Shown one piece after another: positions 27,504 through 36,117 of a DNA stretch of 64,000 nucleotides. Source of the stretch: Salinicola halimionae. GTDB taxonomy: Bacteria; Pseudomonadota; Gammaproteobacteria; Pseudomonadales; Halomonadaceae. A program made the translations under genes and the position numbers. The notes under the pieces were generated by a model. That model was not told the DNA's origin, did not search any database, and worked only from the letters and a program-made list of their open reading frames with translations. The stretch is taken from positions 588,761 through 652,760 of the forward strand of contig NZ_PZJQ01000005.1 of assembly GCF_003206065.1 (NCBI RefSeq), in the 5' to 3' direction. Position 1 is the first letter of the stretch. Every line of letters starts with the position of its first letter.

Positions 27504-27881
27504 TCAGTGCCTCAGCCAACCGTAGCAGGCAATACCGAGCATGGTCATGGCGAACGAGCCGACGACGTGCATCAAGGTGCCGGTGAGCGCCCAAGCCCAG
27601 CGGCCGTTCTGGATGGCGTTGACCATTTCCGCTGAAAAGGTTGAGAACGTCGTCAGGGCGCCCAGCAGGCCGGTGATCGCGAATAGCTTCCACTCCACGC
27701 TGAGCGAGGAATCCTGGAAGAAGCTGAGCGCAATGCCGATCAGCCAGGCCCCTGTCAGGTTGGCGATCAGCGTGCCGGGAGGAATGTGCAAAAAGTAGCC
27801 GTTGTACTGGGCACCAAGCCACCAGCGAAGATTGGCGCCGATCGCGGCGCCGGCGCTGATGGCCAGAATGGGGATCCACAT
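27504..27881 (-). CDS. crcB: Fluoride ion channel CrcB (Fluc)
   Basis: 125 aa with four membrane helices. Exports fluoride as a dual-topology dimer. Family landmarks are IGANLRWWLG, PGTLIANLTGAWLIG (central Asn) and GLLGALTTFSTFSAE (Phe box and TTFSTFS). GAGGAA precedes the ATG. A fluoride riboswitch lies upstream on the same strand (27984-28060), which confirms the assignment and gives the regulation. Confidence 0.95.
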   Translation of the reverse strand: MWIPILAISAGAAIGANLRWWLGAQYNGYFLHIPPGTLIANLTGAWLIGIALSFFQDSSLSVEWKLFAITGLLGALTTFSTFSAEMVNAIQNGRWAWALTGTLMHVVGSFAMTMLGIACYGWLRH

Positions 27882-27964
27882 GCTGTTGAATTCCTCGTCA
27901 GAAGCTCATTAACGGAGCGGCGTCCCGCAGGCGAGGAGTGCTGTCTGAACCGACGCCTGCGCAG

Positions 27965-27983
27965 AACGCACCTCGGGTGCGTT
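27965..27983 (-). promoter_or_regulatory. Candidate expression-platform hairpin of the fluoride riboswitch
   Basis: Read on the minus strand, AACGCACC, a three-base loop, GGTGCGTT: eight perfect pairs directly abutting the 3' end of the aptamer. It could compete with aptamer folding, but no T run follows, so the control may be translational or involve the next hairpin (GCAGGCG/CGCCTGC, 27926-27959). Confidence 0.5.
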
Positions 27984-28060
27984 GGCAGGCATCATCAGCG
28001 CGGGGCGGTTTGCCGTGGTGCCAGGCGCGCCGCGGCGGGAGGAATGCCATCTCCCGCCGC
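27984..28060 (-). ncRNA. Fluoride riboswitch (crcB motif)
   Basis: On the minus strand the leader begins with a perfect 10-bp stem GCGGCGGGAG/CTCCCGCCGC closing the loop ATGGCATTC, followed after about 30 nt by AAACCGC and then GCTGATGATGCCTGCC. The GATGGCATTC loop and the CTGATGATGCCT segment are the two conserved parts of the crcB motif aptamer. It ends 102 bp before the crcB ATG. Expected to turn on crcB when fluoride rises. Confidence 0.88.
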
Positions 28061-28092
28061 TACTCTAGTTAGCCATGGGCTTGGCGGCAAGA

Positions 28093-28117
28093 GCGATCTC
28101 AAGGCAAGAGAGATCGC
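28093..28117 (-). terminator. Hairpin after the phosphorylase gene, weak terminator
   Basis: GCGATCTC (28093-28100) and GAGATCGC (28110-28117) pair perfectly with a nine-base loop, between the phosphorylase stop and the fluoride riboswitch. No T run follows on the minus strand. Confidence 0.4.
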
Positions 28118-28159
28118 CACTGCTTTGAGGATTGCACCGCCGCGCAGGATCACAGGTTG

Positions 28160-30010
28160 TCAGGGTTGCACCAGCCACAGGCTGCGATAGGGGCGCAGGA
28201 TGTCCCGTTCGTCGGGGTGCGGGCTCCAGCTCTTGCCGTCCTTGAGCACGTCGTACCATTCGCCATCGTTCAATTCGTCGATCTCCAACGGCTGACGTGT
28301 ATCGCTAATGTTGTAGATCGCCAGCAGACGACGGCCATTGGCCAGTGGACCGCGTTCGATGGCGAAGATGCCCGGGGGCGTATCGAGCACGCGCTGCGAC
28401 GCCTCGGGATGGAAACAGGGCTCGCTGGCGCGAATGTTGAGCCGCCTTTTCAGCGAGGTGAATGCCTCGCGAGTCGGCGTGCTGCGGCTGTCGATGAGTT
28501 CATCCAGCTCTTCCTTGGGCCAGCGGCGGCGATTGATCGAACGCAACTTGCCGCTGCGCTCGACGCCACCATGGTCGTTGAGCGTCGCGGTCAGGGTGTG
28601 GAAGTAGACCCCGGGGATGCCCTGCAGCGCCAGCATCAGGTTCTGACTGCACAGGAAACGTTCGACTTGCCAGGCATCGGCACCCCGTCGCGTGCCCTTT
28701 AGCGCGTCGTAATAGGTGATGTTGATCTCGTAGGGGGAGTCACTGCCATCGGCGTTGGTCTTCATGCTGACGTAACCGCCAAAGCGGTGCATCAACTCGA
28801 GCATGACTTCGACCTCGTGGGGCGGTAGCAGGCCTTCGAGCGCTCTGACCCCGATCCCATCGTGACTGGCAGTGAAGTTGAAGTAGGTGCAGCCCGGCGG
28901 CAGCGCCGGCAGGCTTCGAGCCCATTCACTCAAGATGGTGGCGTCGCCGCTGGTCAGGGTATGCACCAGCAGTGGCGGGAGCGTGAACTGATAGATCATG
29001 TGCGCTTCGTCGGGCGCCGACTGAGGCGCGTCGGTGTGATCCGAAGCCGAGTGTTCGACCTCCGGGGGTTCGCTACCTTGACGTTCCACATCGGGACGTG
29101 GAAGACCCAGCCGTTCCAGACCAAAGTAGCTCATGTTCTCGTTGTGCGGCACGTTGGTCTCGGTGATCAGCAGTGTACCCGGGGCCATGAAATCCAGAAT
29201 GGCCCGCAGCAAACGCACGATGGCGTGTGTCTGAGGCAGGTGAACGCAGGAGGTGTCGACTTCCTTCCACAGATAGGTGATGGCATCCAGCCGAATGAGG
29301 CGCGCGCCCTGCTGTACGTAGTAGAGCAGGATGCCGATGAATTCGAGCAATACATCGGGATTGGCGAAATTGAGGTCGATCTGGTCTTCGGAGAACGTCG
29401 CCCATAGATGCCGAGTACCTCGGCGAGTCGATACCGGCACCAGCAGCGGCGAGTTGCGTGGCCGGGTGACCATGGAAAGATCCGTGTCCGGGTCCATCTC
29501 GATGAAATAGTCGCGTCCCGGCTGCGTGCCGGATAGATAGTCGATGAACCATAGCGAGTCGCGGGAGACGTGATTGATGACCAGATCGACCATCAGGTCC
29601 ACTCGCGAGGCGAGTCGACGCACATCCTGCCAGTCACCCAGTTTGGGATTCACCTCGCGGTAGTGAATCACCGAGAACCCGTCGTCGCTGCTCCAAGGGA
29701 AAAAAGGCAGGATATGCAGCCCGCTGAACGTGCCGTTGAGTCGTGTGGCGAGAAAGTCATCCAGCACTTCGAGCGGGGGGCGCTCGCCGTCGATGATGGT
29801 GTCCCCGTAAGTGATCAGAATCTGATCGCGCTCGCTCCACATCGGACGGGGCGAGGTATCCAGTGCACTTCGCTGGTGCATCAGCAAGGTCATCAGGCGT
29901 CGCATGACCTCGTCACGGCGGGGACCGTAGACCTCTCCCAGGCGCGCAGCGGCGCGCTCGATGAAGGTCTCTTCGGAAAGCGCATGATAGTTCGCGGCAC
30001 GGCTGGGCAT
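28160..30010 (-). CDS. GH13_18 sucrose phosphorylase-like enzyme, probable glucosylglycerate phosphorylase
   Basis: 616 aa, typical of the subfamily. TIM-barrel landmarks: LHILPFFPWSSDDGFSVIHY, DLVINHVS, nucleophile Asp in GARLIRLDAITYLWKE, acid/base Glu in LLITETNVPHNEN, and NFTASHDGIGVR. A low-complexity insert (EPPEVEHSASDHTDAPQSAP) precedes EAHMIYQFTLPPL. Relatives in E. coli (YcjM) and Meiothermus phosphorolyse glucosylglycerate to glucose 1-phosphate and glycerate. A synthase and phosphatase for that solute lie 2.5 kb away, so this is the likely recycling enzyme. Sucrose or glucosylglycerol phosphorylase is the alternative. Transcribed leftward, toward the riboswitch and crcB. Confidence 0.8.
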   Translation of the reverse strand: MPSRAANYHALSEETFIERAAARLGEVYGPRRDEVMRRLMTLLMHQRSALDTSPRPMWSERDQILITYGDTIIDGERPPLEVLDDFLATRLNGTFSGLHILPFFPWSSDDGFSVIHYREVNPKLGDWQDVRRLASRVDLMVDLVINHVSRDSLWFIDYLSGTQPGRDYFIEMDPDTDLSMVTRPRNSPLLVPVSTRRGTRHLWATFSEDQIDLNFANPDVLLEFIGILLYYVQQGARLIRLDAITYLWKEVDTSCVHLPQTHAIVRLLRAILDFMAPGTLLITETNVPHNENMSYFGLERLGLPRPDVERQGSEPPEVEHSASDHTDAPQSAPDEAHMIYQFTLPPLLVHTLTSGDATILSEWARSLPALPPGCTYFNFTASHDGIGVRALEGLLPPHEVEVMLELMHRFGGYVSMKTNADGSDSPYEINITYYDALKGTRRGADAWQVERFLCSQNLMLALQGIPGVYFHTLTATLNDHGGVERSGKLRSINRRRWPKEELDELIDSRSTPTREAFTSLKRRLNIRASEPCFHPEASQRVLDTPPGIFAIERGPLANGRRLLAIYNISDTRQPLEIDELNDGEWYDVLKDGKSWSPHPDERDILRPYRSLWLVQP

Positions 30011-30185
30011 GGGAGCGATTCCTGATTTCAGCGATTGGCGTACACGGCGTGCGTATCAACGATGCTGTCGTGACGGGTTGTCACGATATCCTTGCAGAAG
30101 ACGGGCCAACATGAAAATTGCCGGGGACTTTCAGTGTATTTCCGCTATGTTGCTCAAACCGTTACACTCTGGTTCGTTCATCAGT

Positions 30186-30249
30186 ACCGTTATCCCGTTC
30201 ACTCAACACGTTATCTCGTTCACTTAACACGTTATCTCGTTCACTTAAC
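30186..30249. repeat. Three tandem 21/22-bp repeats upstream of nrdR
   Basis: Copies at 30186-30207 (22 bp, diverged), 30208-30228 and 30229-30249 (identical, 21 bp, beginning ACGTTATCTCGTTCACTTAA). A more diverged copy may precede at about 30158. They sit 50 bp before the nrdR start and about 175 bp from the divergent phosphorylase gene. Confidence 0.85.
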
Positions 30250-30298
30250 ATTAGTGGCGGTTCCCCAGATCGCCCACGCCGACAGGTAGATTACGACG

Positions 30299-30787
30299 AT
30301 GCATTGCCCGTTCTGTGGTACGCACGATACCAAGGTGACCGACTCGCGCCTGGTGGCCGAGGGCGACCAGGTGCGTCGTCGCCGTCAGTGCGCTGCATGT
30401 GGGGAGCGCTTCACGACCTACGAGACCGCTGAGCTGGTGATGCCTCGCGTGGTCAAGTCCGACGGTTCCCGCGAGAGCTTCGACGAAGCCAAGATGCGCG
30501 CAGGGATGGCGCTGTCTCTCGAGAAACGCCCGGTCAGCGTGGAGTCCTTCGAAGCCGCCGTTGAGCGTATCCGTCAACGTCTACGTGCCCGTGGCGATCG
30601 CGAGGTCGAGGCTCGCGAGGTCGGTGAAGAGGTCATGGAGACACTCAAGCGTCTCGATCATGTCGCCTATATTCGTTTCGCCTCTGTCTACCGTCGTTTC
30701 CAGGATCTCGACGAATTCCGGGCCGAGATCGATCGGCTGTCCCAGGAGCCGAACCTTCCCTCGGGTGAGGACGGTAACCCGCGCTGA
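30299..30787 (+). CDS. nrdR: Transcriptional repressor NrdR
   Basis: 162 aa. Represses ribonucleotide reductase genes according to ATP/dATP. N-terminal zinc ribbon [17 protein letters not shown] ... [16 protein letters not shown], then an ATP-cone domain (about 49-139: [19 protein letters not shown] ... [15 protein letters not shown]). First gene before ribD, a conserved neighbourhood. The ribosome binding site is weak (ACAGG, about 13 nt before the ATG). Confidence 0.95.
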   Translation: MHCPFCGTHDTKVTDSRLVAEGDQVRRRRQCAACGERFTTYETAELVMPRVVKSDGSRESFDEAKMRAGMALSLEKRPVSVESFEAAVERIRQRLRARGDREVEAREVGEEVMETLKRLDHVAYIRFASVYRRFQDLDEFRAEIDRLSQEPNLPSGEDGNPR

Positions 30788-30850
30788 AACGTCGCCTTTT
30801 TTCTTCGGCAGTTCGGTCTTCCGGGCTGCCGTCTTCTCGAGCGAACTGCC

Positions 30851-32029
30851 ATGTCTGCCTCTCCTTCCATGCACCCATCATCTGATGCCTGTTTCCCTCA
30901 TGCTTGTACCCCTCGTGCCTGCATGAGTCGCGCCATCCAGCTTGCCTGGCAGGGGCAATACACCTGTGATCCCAATCCGCGAGTCGGCTGCGTGCTGATC
31001 AAGGATGGCCGGGTCATCGGTGAAGGTTTTCATGCGCGTGCAGGCGAAGCGCATGCCGAGATCCATGCGCTGCGAATGGCCGGCGAGGCCGCACGCGGCG
31101 CGACGGCGTTCGTCACGCTCGAGCCCTGCTCGCATACCGGGCGCACCGGGCCCTGCAGCCAGGCATTGATCCAGGCCGGTGTGGTCAAGGTGGTGGCAGC
31201 GATGGAAGACCCCAATCCGCAGGTCTCCGGACGCGGTTTCGCGATGTTGCGCGAAGCGGGGATCGACGTCGAAACGGGACTGCTCGAGGAGGATGCGCGC
31301 GCACTGAATCCAGGGTTCATCCGGCGCATGCAATGCGGAATACCGCGCGTCACCCTGAAGATGGCCATGAGTCTCGATGGGCGCACGGCGATGGCCGATG
31401 GCGAATCCCAGTGGATCACCGGCCCCGCCGCAAGACAGCAGGTTCAGCGGCTGCGAGCGGCATCGAGTGCGGTGCTGGCGGGTGTGGAATCGATCATTTT
31501 CGATGATTCCCGATTGACGGTACGTGCCGAGCAGTTAGGCCTGGAGAATGGTGATGAAATCGCCCAGCGGCAGCCGCTGCGGGTGATCCTCGATAGCAGC
31601 CTGCGTCTGCCGCTGGCGGCGGCCTGTCTGAGCGAACCCGGGCGAACGCTGGTGTTCACGCTGCAGGATGCGTCCGATCCGCGCTGGGGCAAGCTGGCGG
31701 CTTCCGGAGCCGAACTGGTCTCGATGCCCGCCAACGCGGAGGGGCGTGTCGAATTCGACGCCGTGCTGCGCTATCTGGCGACTCGGGAGGCGTGCAACGA
31801 AGTCCTCGTCGAAACCGGGGCGACGCTGGCCGGCGCGCTGCTGGAGGCGGATTGTGTCGACCAGTTGGAGCTGTTCATGGCGCCGACGCTGCTGGGCAGC
31901 GAGGCTCGCCCTCTATTTGCCTTGCCGGGGCTGGCGAAGATGAGCCAGCAACGGCAATTGAAAATCGATGATATCCGCGCGCTGGGCGAGGATTGGCGCA
32001 TTTCCGCGCGTCCGGTCAAAATGGTCTGA
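30851..32029 (+). CDS. ribD: Bifunctional riboflavin deaminase/reductase RibD
   Basis: 392 aa. Deaminates the GTP cyclohydrolase II product and reduces its ribosyl side chain. N-terminal cytidine-deaminase-type domain (to about 165) with zinc motif HAEIHAL and PCSHTGRTGPC; C-terminal reductase domain with KMAMSLDGRTAMADGESQWITG and VETGATLAGALL. About 20 extra N-terminal residues precede the usual start; a Met at 30869 is an alternative. Lies 63 bp after nrdR. No riboflavin synthase gene follows it. Confidence 0.95.
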   Translation: MSASPSMHPSSDACFPHACTPRACMSRAIQLAWQGQYTCDPNPRVGCVLIKDGRVIGEGFHARAGEAHAEIHALRMAGEAARGATAFVTLEPCSHTGRTGPCSQALIQAGVVKVVAAMEDPNPQVSGRGFAMLREAGIDVETGLLEEDARALNPGFIRRMQCGIPRVTLKMAMSLDGRTAMADGESQWITGPAARQQVQRLRAASSAVLAGVESIIFDDSRLTVRAEQLGLENGDEIAQRQPLRVILDSSLRLPLAAACLSEPGRTLVFTLQDASDPRWGKLAASGAELVSMPANAEGRVEFDAVLRYLATREACNEVLVETGATLAGALLEADCVDQLELFMAPTLLGSEARPLFALPGLAKMSQQRQLKIDDIRALGEDWRISARPVKMV

Positions 32030-32182
32030 GTCCCGCGAGGCGTCGACTACGCTTGGCGCATGTTTGCCGAGAACGTGCGTCGCCATCACCCGACAGTAGC
32101 GTCCGTGTCTCGCGACAGGTAGGCTGTGCCGCATCGAACCCTCGTGGTTTCCGAGATCGTGATTTTCGTGGACGAATCAGCA

Positions 32183-33316
32183 ATGACGACAGCGCAATCG
32201 AGCCAGCTGGCCCGCATCGACGTCCTTATCGAAGAGATTCGGCAGGGCAGGATGGTCATCCTGATGGATGACGAGGATCGCGAAAACGAAGGCGATATCA
32301 TCATGGCGGCCGAGTGCGTCGAGGCCGACCACATCAATTTCATGGCTCGGCACGCCCGCGGCCTGATCTGCCAACCGATGTCGAAGGCGCGCTGCCAGCA
32401 GCTGAAGTTGCCGCTGATGGTCAGCGACAACGGCTCCGGTTACGGCACCAAGTTTACCGTTTCCATCGAAGCTGCCATTGGCGTCTCCACGGGTATCTCC
32501 GCCGCCGATCGCGCGCTCACCGTGCGTGCTGCGGCGGGGCGCGGCGCCAGGCCCGAAGATATCGTTCAACCTGGTCATATCTTCCCGCTGATGGCGGAAC
32601 CGGGTGGCGTTCTGCGTCGTGCCGGTCACACTGAAGCGGCCTGCGATCTGGCCGCCATGGCCGGGTTCGAGGCCACCGGCGTGATCTGCGAGATCATGAA
32701 CGACGACGGCAGCATGGCGCGGCGTCCGGAGCTCGAACGCTTCGCCGCTGAGCATGACATCAAGATTGGCACCATTGCCGATCTGATCCACTATCGCATG
32801 CTCAACGAGCGCACCGTTGACGCGGTTGAGCAGACGCCGGTGATGACCGCCTTCGGCGAGATGATGCTGCATGTGTTCCACGACACCATCCAGGACAAGC
32901 ATCACCTGGCATTGGTGAACGGCAAACCCGAGCGCCACTCGGTGACGACGGTGCGTGTGCATGGCGGGGATACGCTTCGCGACCTGCTGGCGCTGTGTCG
33001 GTCGGACAGCCACTGGACGGCCCACACCGCGTTGGCCGAGATCGCTCGAGCGGAAGCCGGGGTGTTCGTGCTGCTTGACGATGCCCGCCCCGAGGGTGAC
33101 TTCAAGCAGCAGCTCGATGTGCTTTTGGGACGACGATCTTCACCGCGTTCTAGCGCCTCCGACGGCTCGGGGAATTTCCTGTCGATCGGCACCGGGGCGC
33201 AGATTCTGCGTCAGCTCGGCGTTGGCAAGATGCGGCTGTTGAGTTCGCCGTGGCGTTTCTCGGCGCTATCCGGTTTCGATCTGGAGGTGGTCGAGCTGGT
33301 CAGCGGCGACGCCTGA
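32183..33316 (+). CDS. ribB: RibB with degenerate GTP cyclohydrolase II-like domain (RibBX type)
   Basis: 377 aa from the ATG at 32183; a 19-residue in-frame extension to 32126 lacks conservation. The N-terminal 3,4-dihydroxy-2-butanone 4-phosphate synthase domain (about 8-210) is intact: MDDEDRENEGDIIMAAE, FMARHARGLIC, GTKFTVSIEA, GHIFPLMA and GHTEAACDLA. The C-terminal ~160 residues resemble GTP cyclohydrolase II only in outline and lack the zinc cysteine cluster and the catalytic SECLTGD region. Such proteins are known as RibBX; the second domain is considered inactive, so a separate ribA is expected elsewhere. Confidence 0.9.
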   Translation: MTTAQSSQLARIDVLIEEIRQGRMVILMDDEDRENEGDIIMAAECVEADHINFMARHARGLICQPMSKARCQQLKLPLMVSDNGSGYGTKFTVSIEAAIGVSTGISAADRALTVRAAAGRGARPEDIVQPGHIFPLMAEPGGVLRRAGHTEAACDLAAMAGFEATGVICEIMNDDGSMARRPELERFAAEHDIKIGTIADLIHYRMLNERTVDAVEQTPVMTAFGEMMLHVFHDTIQDKHHLALVNGKPERHSVTTVRVHGGDTLRDLLALCRSDSHWTAHTALAEIARAEAGVFVLLDDARPEGDFKQQLDVLLGRRSSPRSSASDGSGNFLSIGTGAQILRQLGVGKMRLLSSPWRFSALSGFDLEVVELVSGDA

Positions 33317-33429
33317 ACGAGATTCAAACCAGGACGTCGGTAGGCCTCAGGACTTAGGTTGGCGTCAAGACCTGGGTGGGCATGGTAAGGCCGCGCGGCC
33401 ATGATAAGATGGCCGGCTTCGCGCGCCGA

Positions 33430-33501
33430 GCGCCAGGTTCTGGCGCCGGCCAATCAGACTGTTTTATCGTGTGCCAGGTTCGAGTGTGTGACGAACCTGG
33501 C
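33430..33501 (+). promoter_or_regulatory. Two hairpins in the ribH leader
   Basis: GCGCCA/TGGCGC (33430-33435 with 33441-33446) encloses GGTTC; the second stem GCCAGGTTCG (33473-33482) pairs perfectly with CGAACCTGGC (33492-33501), 22 bp before the ribH ATG. Both share the GCCAGGTTC word. They do not match the FMN riboswitch. Confidence 0.5.
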
Positions 33502-33523
33502 GCAGTGTATCCGGAAACCGACA

Positions 33524-34002
<479 letters not shown>

Positions 34003-34006
<4 letters not shown>

Positions 34007-34503
34007 GTTCACCGTCACGACAGCCGTCACCGGCTCAGGAATCTCGTCGCGCCGCCCGCGAATTGGCCGTTCAGGGCCTTTATCAGTGGCAGATGACGGG
34101 CAAGTCGATTACTGCCGTCGAGGCTGAGTTCCGCGCTCAGGTCGGCGACGACGACCTCGAAGATCATGAAAACTGGCACAAGGTCATGCAGATCGCCGAC
34201 CAGGCGCTGTTCCATGACCTTCTGCACAATACCGCCAATCATAAAGCCGAGTTGGACGCGGCCATCGCGCCGCTGCTCGATCGCCGGCTGGAAGACCTCG
34301 ACCGGATCGAACTCGCCATTCTGCGTCTCGGCGCTTACGAGCTGAAGCATCGTCCCGAGGTTCCCTACCGCGCTGTGATCAACGAAGGGGTCGAGCTGGC
34401 CAAGATTTTTGGCGCGACCGATGGTCACAAATACGTCAACGGCACTCTCGACAAGCTCGCCTCGCGACTTCGGGGCGCCGAGGTCGCTGCTCGCCGTCGT
34501 TGA
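34003..34503 (+). CDS. nusB: Transcription antitermination factor NusB
   Basis: 166 aa all-helical RNA-binding protein; with S10 (NusE) it binds boxA of rRNA leaders. Family blocks: [57 protein letters not shown] and [11 protein letters not shown]. Translationally coupled to ribH; thiL begins one base after its stop. Confidence 0.95.
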
Positions 34504-34504
34504 T

Positions 34505-35476
34505 ATGAATCGCGCTTCGTCGAGCGAATTCGAGCTGATCGCACGCTACCTGTCCCGCCCCGCGGCAGCCGAGCGTAGCGACGTCGTCGTCGGGAACGGT
34601 GATGACTGTGCCGTGCTGATGCCGTCTCCCGGGCATCAACTGGCGATCAGTGTCGATACTTCCGTGGTCGATGTTCACTTCCCACACGATGCCCCGCCGG
34701 CGGCCATCGGCCATCGGGCCCTGGCCGTCGCCTTGAGCGATCTCGCCGCGATGGGCGCGAAAGCCCGCTGGTGCTGCATGGCTCTGACGCTGCCCGCTGC
34801 CGATCCCGATTGGCTGGCGGCCTTCGCCGAGGGGTTCCGTGAATTGGCCGCCCGCAGTGGCTGCGAACTGATCGGCGGCGACGTCACGCGAGGTCCGCTG
34901 ACGATCGGCGTGACAGTGCATGGCGAGCTGCCGGCCGGCACGGCATTGCGGCGTAGTGGCGCGCGGGAGGGCGACCTGATCGCGGTGACCGGCTATCCCG
35001 GTCGCGCGGTTGAGGGGCTTGCCCGTTGGCAGCGGGGCGAGCAGGATTCCGGCCACCCACTGCTTGAGGCCTATCTACGTCCCGAGCCGCGCTTGGCAGC
35101 CGGTGAGGCGTTGCGAGGACTGGCCAGCAGCGCGATCGACGTTTCCGATGGCCTGCTGGCGGACCTGGCGCACGTGCTGACGGCTTCCGGCGTTGGCGCG
35201 CGGCTCGACATCGATGCCTTGCCATTGGCGACGCCGTTGCGTGCGATCCATGAGCTGGACGATGTCCGGGAGCGAGTGCTCAACGGCGGCGACGACTACG
35301 AATTGCTGGTGACGCTTGCGGCGTCCGACCTGGCCGAGGCGCAGCGTCGGCTCGCTCCGCTGCATTTGCCGCTGACGCCCATCGGCCGAGTCGTTGCCGG
35401 TGAAGGCATCGAGGGAGTTGCGCCGCGCTATCTTGAGCGTCGCGGCTGGGACCACTTCCCGGAGATCGCCTCATGA
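34505..35476 (+). CDS. thiL: Thiamine-monophosphate kinase
   Basis: 323 aa. Phosphorylates thiamine monophosphate to thiamine diphosphate. PurM-like fold with EFELIARYL, GDDCAVL, VDTSVVDVHF, HRALAVALSDLAAMGA, GGDVTRGPLTI, AIDVSDGLLADL and NGGDDYELLVT (ATP and Mg sites). The ATG at 34505 lies immediately after the nusB TGA. Its stop overlaps the pgpA start. No TPP riboswitch was seen, as expected for an internal operon gene. Confidence 0.94.
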   Translation: MNRASSSEFELIARYLSRPAAAERSDVVVGNGDDCAVLMPSPGHQLAISVDTSVVDVHFPHDAPPAAIGHRALAVALSDLAAMGAKARWCCMALTLPAADPDWLAAFAEGFRELAARSGCELIGGDVTRGPLTIGVTVHGELPAGTALRRSGAREGDLIAVTGYPGRAVEGLARWQRGEQDSGHPLLEAYLRPEPRLAAGEALRGLASSAIDVSDGLLADLAHVLTASGVGARLDIDALPLATPLRAIHELDDVRERVLNGGDDYELLVTLAASDLAEAQRRLAPLHLPLTPIGRVVAGEGIEGVAPRYLERRGWDHFPEIAS

Positions 35477-35946
35477 ATCGGGCTCCCTCGAGCGTCTGGC
35501 GGCGGCCTACGCATTTTCTGGCATTCGGGTTGGGCAGCGGCGCGGTACCGTTCGCACCCGGCACCTTCGGCACCCTGGCCGCGATTCCGTTCTACTGGCT
35601 GCTCTCGGGATTGCCGTTAACGATCTATCTGGGGCTGATGGGCGTGGCGACAATCGTCGGCATCTGGCTCTGCGAGACGACGTCTCGCGATCTCGGCGTT
35701 CACGACCATTCCGGCATCGTCTGGGATGAGTTCGTCGGTTACTGGCTGACCATGGCGGCGGTGCCGTTCTCCTGGGAGGCCGCGCTGTGGGGATTCGTGG
35801 TTTTTCGCGTATTCGACATTCTCAAGCCCTGGCCGATTCGCTGGGTCGATCGTCGCGTCGCGGGAGGCATCGGCATCATGTTCGATGACATCCTGGCCGG
35901 CGTCTACGCCTGGAGCACGATGCACCTGTGGTTCTGGCTGCACTAG
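35473..35946 (+). CDS. pgpA: Phosphatidylglycerophosphatase A
   Basis: 157 aa inner-membrane enzyme that dephosphorylates phosphatidylglycerol phosphate. Landmarks: FLAFGLGSGAVPFAPGTFGTLAAIP, DHSGIVWDEFVGYWLTM (acidic metal residues), FRVFDILKPWPIRWVDR and GGIGIMFDDILAGVYAW. Three to four hydrophobic segments. Start overlaps the thiL stop (ATGA); last gene of the rib-nusB-thiL-pgpA run. Confidence 0.95.
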   Translation: MNRAPSSVWRRPTHFLAFGLGSGAVPFAPGTFGTLAAIPFYWLLSGLPLTIYLGLMGVATIVGIWLCETTSRDLGVHDHSGIVWDEFVGYWLTMAAVPFSWEAALWGFVVFRVFDILKPWPIRWVDRRVAGGIGIMFDDILAGVYAWSTMHLWFWLH

Positions 35947-36030
35947 GTACGAGCGAAGAGCTACGAGCGAAAACCAGGCGAAGCTTGGTAACAAGATGAC
36001 GCCCCATGCAGGCCGAGTCATTGTGTGGAT

Positions 36031-36084
36031 CTAGGCTTTGTACGAAAAGTCGACGAGCACAGGCAGTTTTCGTGCAAAACCTAA
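36031..36084. mobile_element. Possible tiny IS5-like inverted-repeat element (MITE remnant)
   Basis: TAGGCTTTGTACGAAAA (36032-36048) and TTTTCGTGCAAAACCTA (36067-36083) are inverted repeats matching at 15 of 17 positions with an 18-base centre. The outer bases read CTAG and CTAA, consistent with the CTAR target duplication of the IS5 group. The element has no coding capacity and lies 34 bp before a DUF945 gene. A plain hairpin is the alternative. Confidence 0.4.
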
Positions 36085-36117
36085 CAGCGTTTCTACCGTC
36101 AACGTCTGGAGCAGTAC

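Noticed and set aside
30186-30249. CRISPR array
   Set aside because: The 21-bp units are directly adjacent with no spacers, and no cas gene is nearby.
32030-32182. FMN riboswitch before ribB
   Set aside because: None of the conserved RFN-element segments were seen in this gap or before ribH.
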